NCBI GenBank assembly: GCA_001839685.1
Contig: MLAK01000335.1
Span: 17,159 to 81,158 of the forward strand
Length of the DNA: 64,000 nucleotides
Direction: 5' to 3'
Source: Tritrichomonas foetus
Taxonomy: Eukaryota > Parabasalia > Tritrichomonadida > Tritrichomonadidae
Part shown: positions 30,001 through 40,368 of the stretch, one piece after another
Layout of the letters: each line of letters starts with the position of its first letter
Numbering within the stretch: position 1 is the first letter of the stretch
Notes under the pieces: model-generated
The model's database searches: none
What the model saw: only the letters and a program-made list of their open reading frames with translations
What the model was told of the DNA's origin: nothing
Translations under genes and position numbers: made by a program

Positions 30001-33000
30001 AATTTTTTGAGTTCAATGTGTTCAGATATTTGATGTTCTTAGCTTCCTTTCATTCAAATAAACCAATTTTCCTTGAAAGTCTCAAAAGTTTTCTCAAAAG
30101 CTTGTCAAAATTGATTACAAATGAAGAAAACATCAGAGATGTTTTTAGTGTAGTGACTTTTTCACATATGATTCATTTACCAAAAGGGAACCTCAATAAT
30201 ATAGATATTCTGCAAGTTTTTTCATCTTATTCTCAAATTTCCCAGCCACAGGTTATTTTTGCCGAAATAGCATTAGAAATTGAAAAAAGTAAGGGAATTA
30301 ATATTTTCACCCCACAGATGCAATTACAACTCTCTTTTACGCTTCCTCCAAATATTGCGTTTTATTATTTTATTAAAGTTTTAAATAATATGAATGGAAA
30401 TAATTATCATGAATTCCTTCCTTCTTTGTTTCTGGCCGCAACCCGTTTTTCATACTTTTCTGAGATTTGGTCCATTGTAATTGCCCGAGCAATGAATGAA
30501 AATGATGAAGAAGGCTATTTATTTATTCCAATTGTATTGGCGTTGATTTTCTCATTATTTAATCATAATAATGAACATAAATCTAATTTAAAAGCTTCTA
30601 TCAATTATGCAGAAAGTCATAAGAAGATGGCATGTAACCTTGTTTTAGATAACATGTCTGCCAAAAATGCTCAAACAATCTTTAATTATCCCATTATTTT
30701 GCCATATTTCATAGTGTTCCTAAATGGAGGGCATTTTCAACTACCCTCCATAACAATAGAAAAAACTAAAAATCAAATCTTAGTGAATAAATTACATAAT
30801 AATTTTAATAATTTTCTTTCAAAATTTGCAGAACTATGTCAAAAATCCTTTCTGATAGATGATGAATGTTTGGAAGGTTTCTCAGATTTTGCATCAGATT
30901 TGATTTGCAAAATGATTGTTGTTGTAAATAATAATAGTAGTAATCCAATATATTCTAGGACCGTTTTGGATTTTGTAGGCTCATATGCTTTTCCAACTTT
31001 ATGTTCTAAAGTGTTCCTAAAAACTTTAGAAAACATGAGAAAGAAAGATTCCAAAATATTCCCAATCTTATCTGAATCAATTATAATTTCGTGTTTTCGA
31101 AATGTAGATTTATTAAGGAAAACATTTTTCTTTCAATCATTGATTCAATTGCTGATAAAATCACCATCAATAATCCATTATTTCTCAGATATTTTTGTTT
31201 TATTTTATCATACTTTTTCTGATGAAGACAGGGCATTCGTCACTGAATTTATTTTTGACTTTTACAAATATTTCAAATTTTCCAAACCAATTTATTTAAT
31301 TGATCAAATTCTTCGAATGAAAATTCCTCCATATTTTCCACACATAACTCAATTATTCCAATCACTCAAAAAATCTCTGAAGAAAAATAAATCTTATCCA
31401 TTTCTCAAAGAAAAGTATGAAAAAATCTTACAACTTCCAAATTTAGATGAACTATTAGTTCATATGAATTCGGTTTTTCTTGAATATTACAATAAATTTA
31501 AAAATCAATGTCAAATTAATGGAATTCCATTGAATTTTCCTGAATCAATTGTCAAGTTTTGGTTTAATAATACTGTAAATAATACAATTTCATGTTATGA
31601 TTCATTATTAGACTTTATTAAATTTGTCACAGAAGCTGTCAGCAAATATGAAGAAATTAAATCAAGACATTTTGCTTTTCAAATGCTTTTACAATCACAA
31701 AAGCAGAAAGAATTCAGTGTTAAATCGTATAGAATATTCCCATCATCTCTGCCTGGATCATGTCCATCATATACAATGCCGTCCATCTTCCCAATTCTTT
31801 CTCCTGATGAAAAAGACGGAAAACCAATTTGGCCTTCATTCAAACCAGTTACTCAATCAGTAATTTTTGGGATTGAATTTGACAGTAAAACTATACAAAT
31901 ACCAAGTTTATTTCCAAACGAATTATATAAATATTCATTTTCATTATTGCCGACAAAGACAATGAGTTTGTTTACCAATAGATTTCCTGAATCAGAAAAT
32001 ATGGCAAATTGCATCTTTATTCGATGCTTTTGCCAAATTCCATCGATTTTTGTCAAAGCAGGTAATAGATATTTCATAATTACAGATGCTAAATTAGAAA
32101 ATGAAAGTTCGATAAACCTTCTTGAACTCAATAATGAGCATATTTCTTTCTATGAATCTATTTTACTGAATGAATTTCACAATTATTTCTTATTCTGTGG
32201 GCATTTTGTTATTCAACTCAAAGAAGATGATATTTTATATGTGAAAAAGACTTTATTTTCAGCGAATCCGAATGCATATGAATTTTATTGTTATTCATCT
32301 GGCACTTTTATTGTAGCATTTGATTGTAACTATAATTTCCCTTTGATTCAAAACATTAGTATTGAATTAGATGCTTTAACTGAAGCTTGGGAAAATGGGA
32401 AAATTTCATCATTTAAATATTTGAATTTATTGAATTTTAAAGCAAATCGATCTTTTATAAAAATTTCCGAATATCCAATATTCCCAAGAACATTAATAGA
32501 TTTAACTTCAAATAATTATGCTGAAGAAGATAATATTCGAAATTTTTGGGACACTTTAGAAAAAAATTGTGATAATGAAACCATTAATCAACAAATGATT
32601 CTACGTTTTGAGACACAGCATTTTCATCATAGTGAGAATTTTTCCAATGCAATGAATGTTTCAAATGTATTTTGTCGTTTGGATCCATTTTGTTGCTTCC
32701 AATGGACCGTTAATGATGGATGGGATCATGGAAGTAGAAACTTTGTTTCTATTCCTTCGACATATTCAATCAAAGCTCAGTCAAAAACATTTTATGAAAT
32801 GATGCCGGAATTTTTCTGTTTCCCAGAAATTTTTATGAACTTAAATAATTTTGTTCTGCCCAATGGAACCAAGCTTAATTGTGAATATCCACCTTATTGT
32901 CAAAACTCAGCAATTAGGATGATAGAATATTTCCGTAATTCTTTAGAAACAAATTTGTCACGATGCCAAATAAATAATTGGTTTGATCTTGCATTTGGAT

Positions 33001-33821
33001 TTAAATTATCTGGAAATGATGCCATTGAATCATTCAATTTATTTAACCCATTGTCTTATATCGATGATGTTGTCAAATATGAAGATGATAAATCAAAATG
33101 GATTCAAACCTGTGGATCTGTTCCAAAACAGTTGTTTCAAATCCCACATCTACAATCTAAAACAGTCATTATTGATGAACCTGAATCTATTCAATTTCAT
33201 TATTCGTGTGATAAAGCTTTATTTAATAGACTTAATCAAAGCAAATCAAAATACTTTCAAATTAATAAATTCAGAAGCAAGATCGAACAAGTTTCGGTTG
33301 ATTTCCTGAATACTACCAATAAAATTAAAAAGAGAGTGAAGATGTTATATAGAAAAAATATTATTTCCTCTTATCTTATTGAACAGCAAATGCTATGTGT
33401 CACAGCATGTTTGAATGAAATTGTTATTTGGTCATTCGCCAATGGAATGATTGTGAAAGTGATTGACTTTTGTGATGAAAAAGTAACTGCACTTTACGTT
33501 GATGAAGAGCTATTATCTTTTTTTATTGGATCACATAAAACTCTTCGTCAATTTTCCATTAGTGGAAACTTTGTTCGAGAAATCACATTTGAGAAATCCA
33601 TTTCTTCTTTAAAAACTTTTGGATGTGGATTTTCGGTTTTTGACAGGCTTATTGCTGTTGGATTCCAAGATGGAGCAGTTGTTCTTCTTAGAATTGACTT
33701 GAAATCCGGTGAGTTTGTAATTCAAAGAGAAGAAAGGTTATCATTCTCTCCCATATGCGACATTTTTTATGAATCGAATATGCATGATGTTTTGGTGTTT
33801 GATAACAACATTTTGTTTTAA
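27057..33821 (+). CDS. BEACH-domain protein (neurobeachin/LYST-like)
   Basis: This 2254-residue protein has a long helical N-terminal two-thirds typical of the armadillo-like part of BEACH proteins. An all-beta segment near 719-840 may be the concanavalin-like domain of this family. The BEACH domain spans about 1780-2010: an N-R-S-F...YPIFPR stretch, MMPEFFCFPEIFMN (about 1914-1927) and WFDLAFGFKLSG (about 1973). The usual WIDLIFG core is thus slightly altered. The C-terminus (about 2105-2254) looks like degenerate WD40 blades (LNEIVIWSFANG, VGFQDGAVVLL). Family members are cytosolic scaffolds controlling lysosome, endosome and vacuole fission or fusion. The ATG at 27057 follows a 296-bp AT-rich spacer. 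BEACH membership is solid; subfamily and partners are not known. Confidence 0.88.
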   Translation: MEEPRGSSIFSFHIDCYNLLKENDAKLQYLKNAMLTFIKKDITKSTLLADDEVQKVKDFLSVLPFTFEFTVPQLLDEIMTVVPIMSAQIFSIPECERYVEIIPTIIEKAIEKNEMSENCLLFFNFLFSENKICEKFVEFHFLDKVIIQFVVSKKFKMLSQLLPHLRGQKMSDSFLQPDSYIELLRIFEFLFGEIENNIFIESIDEFNNNSLQNDINESMNENMKHNDIENIVLFLFDIVQAVSKVTPNIIEMINNDGYFDRINKLFRVSQLVMFYKKIITCSDTKVKLNNIIYNIFKAIYRNCQNETIQMKILKFFSNFFSNLSNTEEKYTISDLEKVFSLDDWIIPTIFQNSEMLSSFSSVAFSCNRISPQSLLKPIDTIIEIVFDNNKITCDTFLNNDIIMFFAKLLTNSCVNEIKPYDSVLLQKLFMNLDNNTVIECLHSYEFYTDFLFQLFSKQRNQWPTESSIVKLIEISKCIESSSSLKFNTDFRSFISNNYTPGLLFFFINNLNNLFYQNLFLDTLDFNKMEFPKFFQIANCSSLISSKVDQFDEFIFPLFEIISRAEAKYRDYFFEDWLLTNLTKDSSLFSLIENNKDIIRNLIVPLENDYVIRLPTLLPFIKDHSFVTKDYFNLYLMGRYSLSVLCNLNLPIENIPYLDLIVKVYIHPSDFFFLIENYHNFINTNVTKSLIKGKTCFEFHRNLLGYVTIDDYKNIHFQKLRFSIILFDKPSKPIPIIRFNNIMILKICNEKFMVNLDSLLEFESNKKYDFEFILAHDNHSVDILINNNLAMKIDDQNHICINSFGCENFESPISFIMFNVKYQIFDDENHADDIKIVNFKNNNFSSIFQAYSLSSLFSDFNYTHELIICFEQEKNPQKSEFLLNILCLISDITIKPIDHRSFLEFLLIAIQSRIESITSSWMKLLFFNILREENMNERTMMLIDFLMNYEIWSHANSSVLAEHLNFMALTFSNCQNSVLNISKFFEFNVFRYLMFLASFHSNKPIFLESLKSFLKSLSKLITNEENIRDVFSVVTFSHMIHLPKGNLNNIDILQVFSSYSQISQPQVIFAEIALEIEKSKGINIFTPQMQLQLSFTLPPNIAFYYFIKVLNNMNGNNYHEFLPSLFLAATRFSYFSEIWSIVIARAMNENDEEGYLFIPIVLALIFSLFNHNNEHKSNLKASINYAESHKKMACNLVLDNMSAKNAQTIFNYPIILPYFIVFLNGGHFQLPSITIEKTKNQILVNKLHNNFNNFLSKFAELCQKSFLIDDECLEGFSDFASDLICKMIVVVNNNSSNPIYSRTVLDFVGSYAFPTLCSKVFLKTLENMRKKDSKIFPILSESIIISCFRNVDLLRKTFFFQSLIQLLIKSPSIIHYFSDIFVLFYHTFSDEDRAFVTEFIFDFYKYFKFSKPIYLIDQILRMKIPPYFPHITQLFQSLKKSLKKNKSYPFLKEKYEKILQLPNLDELLVHMNSVFLEYYNKFKNQCQINGIPLNFPESIVKFWFNNTVNNTISCYDSLLDFIKFVTEAVSKYEEIKSRHFAFQMLLQSQKQKEFSVKSYRIFPSSLPGSCPSYTMPSIFPILSPDEKDGKPIWPSFKPVTQSVIFGIEFDSKTIQIPSLFPNELYKYSFSLLPTKTMSLFTNRFPESENMANCIFIRCFCQIPSIFVKAGNRYFIITDAKLENESSINLLELNNEHISFYESILLNEFHNYFLFCGHFVIQLKEDDILYVKKTLFSANPNAYEFYCYSSGTFIVAFDCNYNFPLIQNISIELDALTEAWENGKISSFKYLNLLNFKANRSFIKISEYPIFPRTLIDLTSNNYAEEDNIRNFWDTLEKNCDNETINQQMILRFETQHFHHSENFSNAMNVSNVFCRLDPFCCFQWTVNDGWDHGSRNFVSIPSTYSIKAQSKTFYEMMPEFFCFPEIFMNLNNFVLPNGTKLNCEYPPYCQNSAIRMIEYFRNSLETNLSRCQINNWFDLAFGFKLSGNDAIESFNLFNPLSYIDDVVKYEDDKSKWIQTCGSVPKQLFQIPHLQSKTVIIDEPESIQFHYSCDKALFNRLNQSKSKYFQINKFRSKIEQVSVDFLNTTNKIKKRVKMLYRKNIISSYLIEQQMLCVTACLNEIVIWSFANGMIVKVIDFCDEKVTALYVDEELLSFFIGSHKTLRQFSISGNFVREITFEKSISSLKTFGCGFSVFDRLIAVGFQDGAVVLLRIDLKSGEFVIQREERLSFSPICDIFYESNMHDVLVFDNNILF

Positions 33822-34050
33822 TTTTTTATCATGGTAAACAATAGTTTTAAACTTTTTTTTATGTTTTTTATTCTCTAGTTAAATTGTGGCTTTTCTTTGT
33901 GAATAAATCATATTATTCTAGATTCCTCTTTTATCTTGATTCTTCTTTTATCAAGAATGAAGACTGGTGCAAAATAAAATGAAGAAAAGAAATTATTTAA
34001 AATCACACATTTAATCAAAATATTTACAACATAAAACTGGACAAGATAAA

Positions 34051-34674
34051 TCAGCATCGACATTTGGGTATCTCTTCATTTGTTTCTTCAAGCTCAGGCG
34101 GTGCCCGTCTCTTTCCTGGTGTTGTTGTGATTTCTCCACTCTTGATCTTCTCACTAATCATAAATGCCAAACGGGAAAAAGTTTTTACAACGTTGTCACC
34201 AGAAAGTGCAGATGCTTCAATATATTCTAACCGATTTCTCAAGGCGAAATCTTTGGCCTCGTTTTCGCTAATTTCTCTTTCGCTCTCACGATCACTCTTA
34301 TTGCCGACGAGCAGGATGAACGCATTTGGAGAGCACATTTGACGAAGGTCTTCAAGCCACATTGCTAAATTTTCAAAAGATGTGGTTACTGTGATATCAT
34401 ATACGAGTAGAGCTCCGACTGCGTTTCTAAAGTACGCCTTTGAAATTGAGCGGTATCTTTCCTGTCCTGCGGTATCCCAAAGTTGTAGTTGAACTTTCTG
34501 ATCGTCGAGTGGGCATACATAAGGCTGGTATTGGACGCCAATCGTAGATGATGTTTCTGCAAATTTATTATCGGTGAGTCGTTGAATTAAGGCGGTTTTT
34601 CCAACACCAGAGTCGCCCAAAACAACGATTTTGAAGAATTGAGTGATTCCAACATCAGATTTTGATCCTGACAT
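34051..34674 (-). CDS. Rab-family small GTPase (canonical)
   Basis: This 207-residue Rab has GDSGVGKT (20-27), a switch I with SSTIGVQY, WDTAGQERYRSI, NKSD and EASALSG, and ends in CRC, a C-X-C double prenylation site. The WDTAGQERYRSI block and YFRNAVGALLVYDIT give it the look of the Rab2/4/11/14 branch, but I do not assign a subtype; switch I (VQYQPYVC) is unusual. The linker before CRC is hypervariable, Pro/Glu-rich and probably disordered. As a membrane-traffic switch it fits the neighbouring BEACH and importin genes only by chance. The start is the first ATG, with an AT-rich leader. Confidence 0.95.
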   Translation of the reverse strand: MSGSKSDVGITQFFKIVVLGDSGVGKTALIQRLTDNKFAETSSTIGVQYQPYVCPLDDQKVQLQLWDTAGQERYRSISKAYFRNAVGALLVYDITVTTSFENLAMWLEDLRQMCSPNAFILLVGNKSDRESEREISENEAKDFALRNRLEYIEASALSGDNVVKTFSRLAFMISEKIKSGEITTTPGKRRAPPELEETNEEIPKCRC

Positions 34675-35345
34675 TTTTTGTCATTGAAATCAATAATTGT
34701 AAAAAGTGGTTTTGAATGTTTAAATGGTCATTGTGTCTGAATCTTCAGCATATTGTCCCTCACCTTCCTGTGAATATCGAGCACAGCTAATTTTATAAAA
34801 GTTAAACTCAATGTCATAAGAAATTCTTATTAAGAATTAATATTAATTAACATCCCGATTACAAAACCTGGATCTAGAATTTCCCATTACCTAAACCAAT
34901 TAATTACTTAAGTAATTATCCGTTGGATATAAAATTTTGGATATAACAGAGAGGCTTGCTTTCTTATTAAATCACAAGATTGCCGAGTCCATGCGAATTA
35001 AATCTATTGCAAATTTTTTTTGAAATGAATTTGTGAGTTGTAGCCAAATATTGATTCAATTTTTTTAATATTATTGAAGAATGATGAAAACCGTGGTGAA
35101 GAATTGGCGATGTCATTTTAAAACCAAACCCATACAAAAAAAATCTCTATTATGGCCATGATCAAAAGAAAAATTGATATTAGCTATACGATCTAATGGA
35201 ACATCATCTTGTCAATCTTGACAGATTGAATGATTCAATTGAATTCATGCTGGCCAAACATGTAATGAAAATAAAAAATAAAGTATTGAAAAATTGATCT
35301 TGAGAAATTTGAGAAATTTATACTAAATTTGAATTTAAAATAATC
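34675..35345. other. Divergent intergenic region
   Basis: This 671-bp spacer lies between the minus-strand Rab and the plus-strand importin-like gene, so it holds both promoters. It is AT-rich with no ORF or repeat that I can support. Confidence 0.45.
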
Positions 35346-38300
35346 ATGGAGCAACACTCAAGTCAGTTCGATCTCGAAACGCTATTATTGGACAGTATAT
35401 CAGGCGACAATGAGAAAATGCAAGCTTCTTACCACGTTTTTATGGAAGCATTGAAAGAAAAAGATACTTTTATTCCGATGTTTTTTTCATTATTGCTTAA
35501 TTCGTCAAACAGTCTCGCAAAAAACGTGGCCCTTACAACTGTTTCAAATATTATCAAAAGCAGCTGGCCAGAATTTTCCTCAGAAATGCAGAATTTGATT
35601 GTTAATTTTATTTTCAATTATAGAAATTTCGTTACCGAAGAAAATTTACGATTCTTTTGTTGTCTCGTTCAAGCTGTTGATTTCCACATTTTCGATAATA
35701 CTGAGTTGCATCTTTCTTTCATGAAATTGTTTTCCAATTCCAATAATTCACATTTACATCAAAATGTAGAAATTTCAGATCACATGTCATCTGAAACCAA
35801 CTCATCTAAAAACGAAGGAAATATTTCGAATCCAGTTGACATTAAGCTTTATTACCATTATTTAATCGAAATGTTGCTATCATTTAATGGAGAAAATGGA
35901 ATAGGTGACATTGCGAAGCAAATTGACCCAACTTTGCAAGTTATCATGTATTGTTTAAATGAAGAAATGTTGTATTATCAAGCATGTGGTATTAAAGCTA
36001 CAGGAATTATCCTTGATCTTTATCCAGATCAATATCATAGATTAGAATCCCATGTTCTTCGAATTTTGGAAATTGCAAAAAATACAATTTCAATGCCAGA
36101 ACTAGATTTTCTTATGATTTGGCGAAATATTGGCAGTTTGATGCAAATTGAACCACCTGAAGCCTTTCCATTAAATGAATTTTTTGAAATCGCTTTTGAA
36201 GCAGCTTTAAAAAGAACTGATATTTGTTCAGAAGATCGACTTTGTCCATTATTATCATTCAGACGCAACCTCGAATACCTTGATCGTACAGCCGTTAAAA
36301 AAATTGCACAACTTTCGATTGAAATTGCTACTGATTATGTCATTCGGGTTCATTATTTGCCAACAGCTTTCTTATTCTTTTATGATACTTGTTTTAAACT
36401 ATTTCCACATAATTTTATATATGAATATGTGAGAAAAATAATTGCTCAGAAAATTAGTAGTAATGAATATGCTTCACATATCATTGCATTATGTTTAATT
36501 AAATCACTGGTTGAATATTTACCACATCAAATCTTCAATGATATAAAAATGGTTACGAATTGTGTAGAAAGCGCTTTAAAACAACAGGATGTGCTTTTCT
36601 TATCTGCTGCATGTCAAATTATTGCGTCTTTTCATGTTTCATTCATGTGGAATTTGGTTGATCCTGAATTCTTCTTGAATTTAACAATTCCTTTGTTGGT
36701 TCATGAAAATGCAGATGTTAGAGTTTCAGCTTATGAAGCAGTAACACGAATTTATGATATTGCAATGATTCCATGTCGCGGTTCGGTTTCGATGATTCTT
36801 TTATTAAATGATAAAATCGACGAAACCTCGAAATGGCGTTACTTAAAACTTCTTTCAATTGCTGTAAAGAAGCAAAAATTCATAGAAAAAGAAGAAGCTC
36901 AAAAACTTGAGGAATTTTTAATTGCATTATTTGAATCAAATTTGCCATCCAATTATACTGGTGCGATTACTGTTGCAATTCAACTTATGATAATCTCTGA
37001 GAATTCCATAAAGAATCAAATTCTTTATAATCATGTATTAACTACTCTTGAAAATCTTCTTCAAAGTGACAACCTTGAGTTTTGTTTTCATGGAATACAT
37101 GAATTAGGAAATTGGATTCAATTGACCCAAGATTTAACTTTATTAGAAAAAACAATAACTACATACAAAAGTTTTGAACGAGTTCTTAATTTAGATATAA
37201 GAAATGATACTTTATTGAAAGCTTTGGCACTTTATAAAGTGGCTTTCATTGATTCAATGACACCAAATCATCCATTTATTGAAAGGCTTCTTAATGAAGT
37301 AATGCCTCTTGTTGAAAGTGATAGTTCAATTGGTGTCCTCACTTCTGTTCGCGTTCTTAAATATGTCACACTTTACTTATCTCCTGAAAATGCATTTGCC
37401 ACATTTAATGCAATTGGAACTGCCTGTGTTCAGACCAAAGAAATTTCTATTGCTTGTAAATGTTACAAAGCTATGGCGTATGTTGTTAAAAACTGTTCCA
37501 GTGAAATTGAACAAGTTATTTTGCCAACAGCCAATCATATGTGCGAATTATATGCCAAAGGTGAACTCAGTGTTCTTGAAGGTGTTCCACCAATGTCATC
37601 TGACTCTGATATTACATTAATGTATAATTCAATGATGCTCTTTATTGCATTATTCCATATCCGAGAGACAACATTTGGAAATATATCGGATAATGTTCAA
37701 AACAATATGAATGATTTATTTGTGCAAACATTTAATGTTCGAAGATTTGTATTTAATGAACTGTTTTGTATTTATAAGAAAGGAAATAATATGTTGAATG
37801 AAATGATATTATATGTATTTTCTACAGCAATTCATTCGGATGTTTTAACTGAAAATGAAATTACCATTCTTTGTCAAATTGCAGATCATCTTTTATTCAA
37901 TGATTTGCATGTTGTTCTCATTATGAGTGCAGCAATGCTCCTTTCTAATTTGATCATCAAAAACAGAATCAGTTGGGAAAGTTTGAATACTCGAATATCA
38001 GTTCTTGCAGAATGGTGGAACAGATGTAAGAATGAAAGGCATAAACTCCGTGGAACGTTTTCTTCAATTTCTTTACTTGTTTGGCAAATTTCATTCCACT
38101 TTAAGAGAACAGATTTACCTCTCATTGAAGAATCATTTGAAGAATTTCCTCCATCGCATATGGCAAGATGTCCAACAATGGCATCAGTGCTTGTTTCTTT
38201 CCTTGAAGAATGCTTTGACGATGTTCCTGTAAATATCAAAAGAGTTGCTGCAGTTTCAATTTGCAGACTTTTAATTCGGCCAAGACTAGAACTTCACAAA

Positions 38301-38459
38301 AGAGGAGTTCCTGAACCAATAATTGTAAAACTTGAACAAGTTTTACATAGATTAAGAACATCTGATGAATCAGTTCAACAAGCAGTTCATGAATTTATCA
38401 ATGAAGTTCCATCAAGACTTGAAATAATAGCAGATGAAACAACGCGTGATAATCAATAA
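35346..38459 (+). CDS. Importin-beta-like HEAT-repeat protein
   Basis: The 1037-residue protein is almost entirely helical with HEAT-like helix pairs. The N-terminus matches the importin-beta N-terminal (Ran-binding) pattern: an acidic first helix pair followed by AKNVALTTVSNIIKSSWPEF (about 60-79), equivalent to the R-xx-A-xx-LKN-xI-xxxW signature. Length suits the ~100-120 kDa karyopherins. Family members carry cargo through nuclear pores under control of RanGTP. An insertion at about 125-160 is Asn/Ser/His-rich and likely a loop. The subtype (importin-4/5 class or an exportin) is not resolved; another HEAT scaffold remains possible. Confidence 0.6.
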   Translation: MEQHSSQFDLETLLLDSISGDNEKMQASYHVFMEALKEKDTFIPMFFSLLLNSSNSLAKNVALTTVSNIIKSSWPEFSSEMQNLIVNFIFNYRNFVTEENLRFFCCLVQAVDFHIFDNTELHLSFMKLFSNSNNSHLHQNVEISDHMSSETNSSKNEGNISNPVDIKLYYHYLIEMLLSFNGENGIGDIAKQIDPTLQVIMYCLNEEMLYYQACGIKATGIILDLYPDQYHRLESHVLRILEIAKNTISMPELDFLMIWRNIGSLMQIEPPEAFPLNEFFEIAFEAALKRTDICSEDRLCPLLSFRRNLEYLDRTAVKKIAQLSIEIATDYVIRVHYLPTAFLFFYDTCFKLFPHNFIYEYVRKIIAQKISSNEYASHIIALCLIKSLVEYLPHQIFNDIKMVTNCVESALKQQDVLFLSAACQIIASFHVSFMWNLVDPEFFLNLTIPLLVHENADVRVSAYEAVTRIYDIAMIPCRGSVSMILLLNDKIDETSKWRYLKLLSIAVKKQKFIEKEEAQKLEEFLIALFESNLPSNYTGAITVAIQLMIISENSIKNQILYNHVLTTLENLLQSDNLEFCFHGIHELGNWIQLTQDLTLLEKTITTYKSFERVLNLDIRNDTLLKALALYKVAFIDSMTPNHPFIERLLNEVMPLVESDSSIGVLTSVRVLKYVTLYLSPENAFATFNAIGTACVQTKEISIACKCYKAMAYVVKNCSSEIEQVILPTANHMCELYAKGELSVLEGVPPMSSDSDITLMYNSMMLFIALFHIRETTFGNISDNVQNNMNDLFVQTFNVRRFVFNELFCIYKKGNNMLNEMILYVFSTAIHSDVLTENEITILCQIADHLLFNDLHVVLIMSAAMLLSNLIIKNRISWESLNTRISVLAEWWNRCKNERHKLRGTFSSISLLVWQISFHFKRTDLPLIEESFEEFPPSHMARCPTMASVLVSFLEECFDDVPVNIKRVAAVSICRLLIRPRLELHKRGVPEPIIVKLEQVLHRLRTSDESVQQAVHEFINEVPSRLEIIADETTRDNQ

Positions 38460-38784
38460 TCAATGAAAATATTGGCAAATGTGGATTATATAAACGGTTT
38501 ATATCTTAATTAAATTTGATTTTATTCTTAATATTTCCTTCATTTGTCATTCCAAAGATATTTAACATCTGAACATCTTTTCATAGAAAAAAATTTTACG
38601 TCGACATTAAATCGAAGAGGCAACATCTCACCATAAAAAACCGAATTTTTATTTCCTGTTTTTACTGAAAAATCATGAGTAGATTTGTTGATTTTTCTTT
38701 GAAAATATATCTTGTCAAGATTTCGTAAATTAATTAAACTAAACAACTTGAGAAAAAGTCAATAAAATGATCATTTTTTTATTT
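38460..38784. other. Convergent 3' spacer
   Basis: The importin-like and inositol-kinase genes converge here. A 68-codon minus-strand frame (38540-38746) has no recognisable domain and I do not call it. Nothing else is seen. Confidence 0.45.
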
Positions 38785-40368
38785 CTAGAGTAAAAGGCAG
38801 CATTTTGATGATTTTGAACTAAGTGACTTTTCTGCAACATCAGCTGAAAAGTATTTAATTAAGTTTTGGATTCCATCCAAAAATCCATCATCATTTTCTT
38901 TGTCTGTTGAATAGCCTTCCTTTTTAATGTCCAAATGAGATTCTCCAAGTTTGTTAAATACACACCTTGGTGTTTGAGACGTATTATTTCCATCATAACA
39001 AATTAAGATTGAAAGGTCATACATTCTTAAATTTGGATTCTCTTCAAGTGTATCTTCATAAGCAACCTTCAGTTTAACCAATTCTTTTGCAATATTTTCT
39101 GCTAATACTGTATCATCTGCGAATTGTGAAACCATTTTTGATAGGTTTTCTTCAGAATCATTTATATTTGAAAGGCTCTTCTTTTCCCATGCTTTTACAG
39201 CTGAATTATTCTTTGTTTTAATTGCCATTGTCAGTCTGATACCAACTTTAGAAGTTGTTGTTGTATCATCTTTAATGATTTGGCGACTTTTCACTTCTTT
39301 TGGATCATCAATATCATAACTTTTTGAACCAACTTTGAAATCAGCAATACAGGGTGATTCAAATTCGCTATTTATGTCTTCAACAATCGCTTTATTGTTA
39401 GAAATATCAAAAACTTTTGGAATGAATTCTGAAATCGGTGTTGACATAAATAATGTGATTGATTCTGATTCGTTTGGGTCATTTGGTCTCATAATGCACT
39501 TATGATTTCCTGGATTAACAATGCATTTTCGAATACCTTTATGCTTTTCTCCATCTTCGACAAATTGAACTTCAACTTGGCCTTTTTCATGAGGATCAAC
39601 ATCGTGTGAAGATTCAGCAAAATTCATCAATGTTGCAAGCCCTTGGAGAACACCATCTTCATATTCGTCATCATCTGGATCATAACTTCCTTCAGATGCA
39701 ATATTTATGTGAGTATGGGCAAAATCAATTAATAACATTTTTAATTGATCTTTCTTTTCACCATCATAAGCAACAAGTAAAGAAGCAGCATACATTCTAA
39801 ATCCTGGATTCTTTTCAAGTGTTTCATCAAACGCAGCATAAATTGCATCACATTTTTCGGAAAATTGTTTTTTTAATTCAGGTGGAATGAATTCATCGAA
39901 AACTTCCTGGAGTTCATCAAAAGTGAATGCTAAGCCTTGTTTTTTATCCCATGATTTTACAACATTTCCGCCTTGACGAATTTTTGCATCAATTAATCTG
40001 ACACCTAATGAATCAGTTGTTGAACCTTTTTGTTTGGCGATTAAACCTTTCTTTTTATCGTCTGTGGCATTAATGTCGTAATGTCTCTTGCCGACTTTTA
40101 AATCTGCAATGCAGGGTGATTCCAAATTATCTGTTAAATCATCAATGATCAAATAATCAACACCATCACTATCTTTATTGATACCCCAGAATTTAGGGAT
40201 GAAAGCTTTAAGTGGTGTCTTTTGGAGATCCTCGTAGGCTTTTCCTTCATTGTGATCGAGTGGTTTTGAAATTGCTGCGTGATTGCCTGGTTGTACCTTA
40301 CAAGTGCGGATACGTCCATGACCACCGCCTTGACTTTCCATTGAACTCTCATATACAACAGACTCCAT
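38785..40368 (-). CDS. Tandem inositol polyphosphate kinase with CaaX tail
   Basis: This 527-residue protein has two IPK-fold units in tandem (about 1-255 and 265-510), aligning block by block. Unit 1 has the family signature PCIADLKVG (85-93; PxxxDxKxG), an LGVRL strand (121-125), ASLL (195-198) and LLIDFAH (212-218), whose Asp215 is the metal-binding residue. Unit 2 keeps PCIADFKVG (339-347), but its DFAH block reads FNKLGESH (471-478), so the metal Asp is lost and the unit is probably inactive. The chain ends KCCLLL: Cys524-Leu-Leu-Leu is a CaaX box of the geranylgeranyl type with a neighbouring Cys523 that could be palmitoylated. By family it phosphorylates inositol phosphates such as IP3 or IP6; the exact substrate is open. 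Membrane anchoring is inferred from the tail. Confidence 0.9.
   Translation of the reverse strand: MESVVYESSMESQGGGHGRIRTCKVQPGNHAAISKPLDHNEGKAYEDLQKTPLKAFIPKFWGINKDSDGVDYLIIDDLTDNLESPCIADLKVGKRHYDINATDDKKKGLIAKQKGSTTDSLGVRLIDAKIRQGGNVVKSWDKKQGLAFTFDELQEVFDEFIPPELKKQFSEKCDAIYAAFDETLEKNPGFRMYAASLLVAYDGEKKDQLKMLLIDFAHTHINIASEGSYDPDDDEYEDGVLQGLATLMNFAESSHDVDPHEKGQVEVQFVEDGEKHKGIRKCIVNPGNHKCIMRPNDPNESESITLFMSTPISEFIPKVFDISNNKAIVEDINSEFESPCIADFKVGSKSYDIDDPKEVKSRQIIKDDTTTTSKVGIRLTMAIKTKNNSAVKAWEKKSLSNINDSEENLSKMVSQFADDTVLAENIAKELVKLKVAYEDTLEENPNLRMYDLSILICYDGNNTSQTPRCVFNKLGESHLDIKKEGYSTDKENDDGFLDGIQNLIKYFSADVAEKSLSSKSSKCCLLL

Noticed and set aside
38540..38746. 68-codon minus-strand frame between two genes
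   Set aside because: No domain, and it lies in a convergent 3' spacer where trichomonad genes leave such AT-rich frames by chance.
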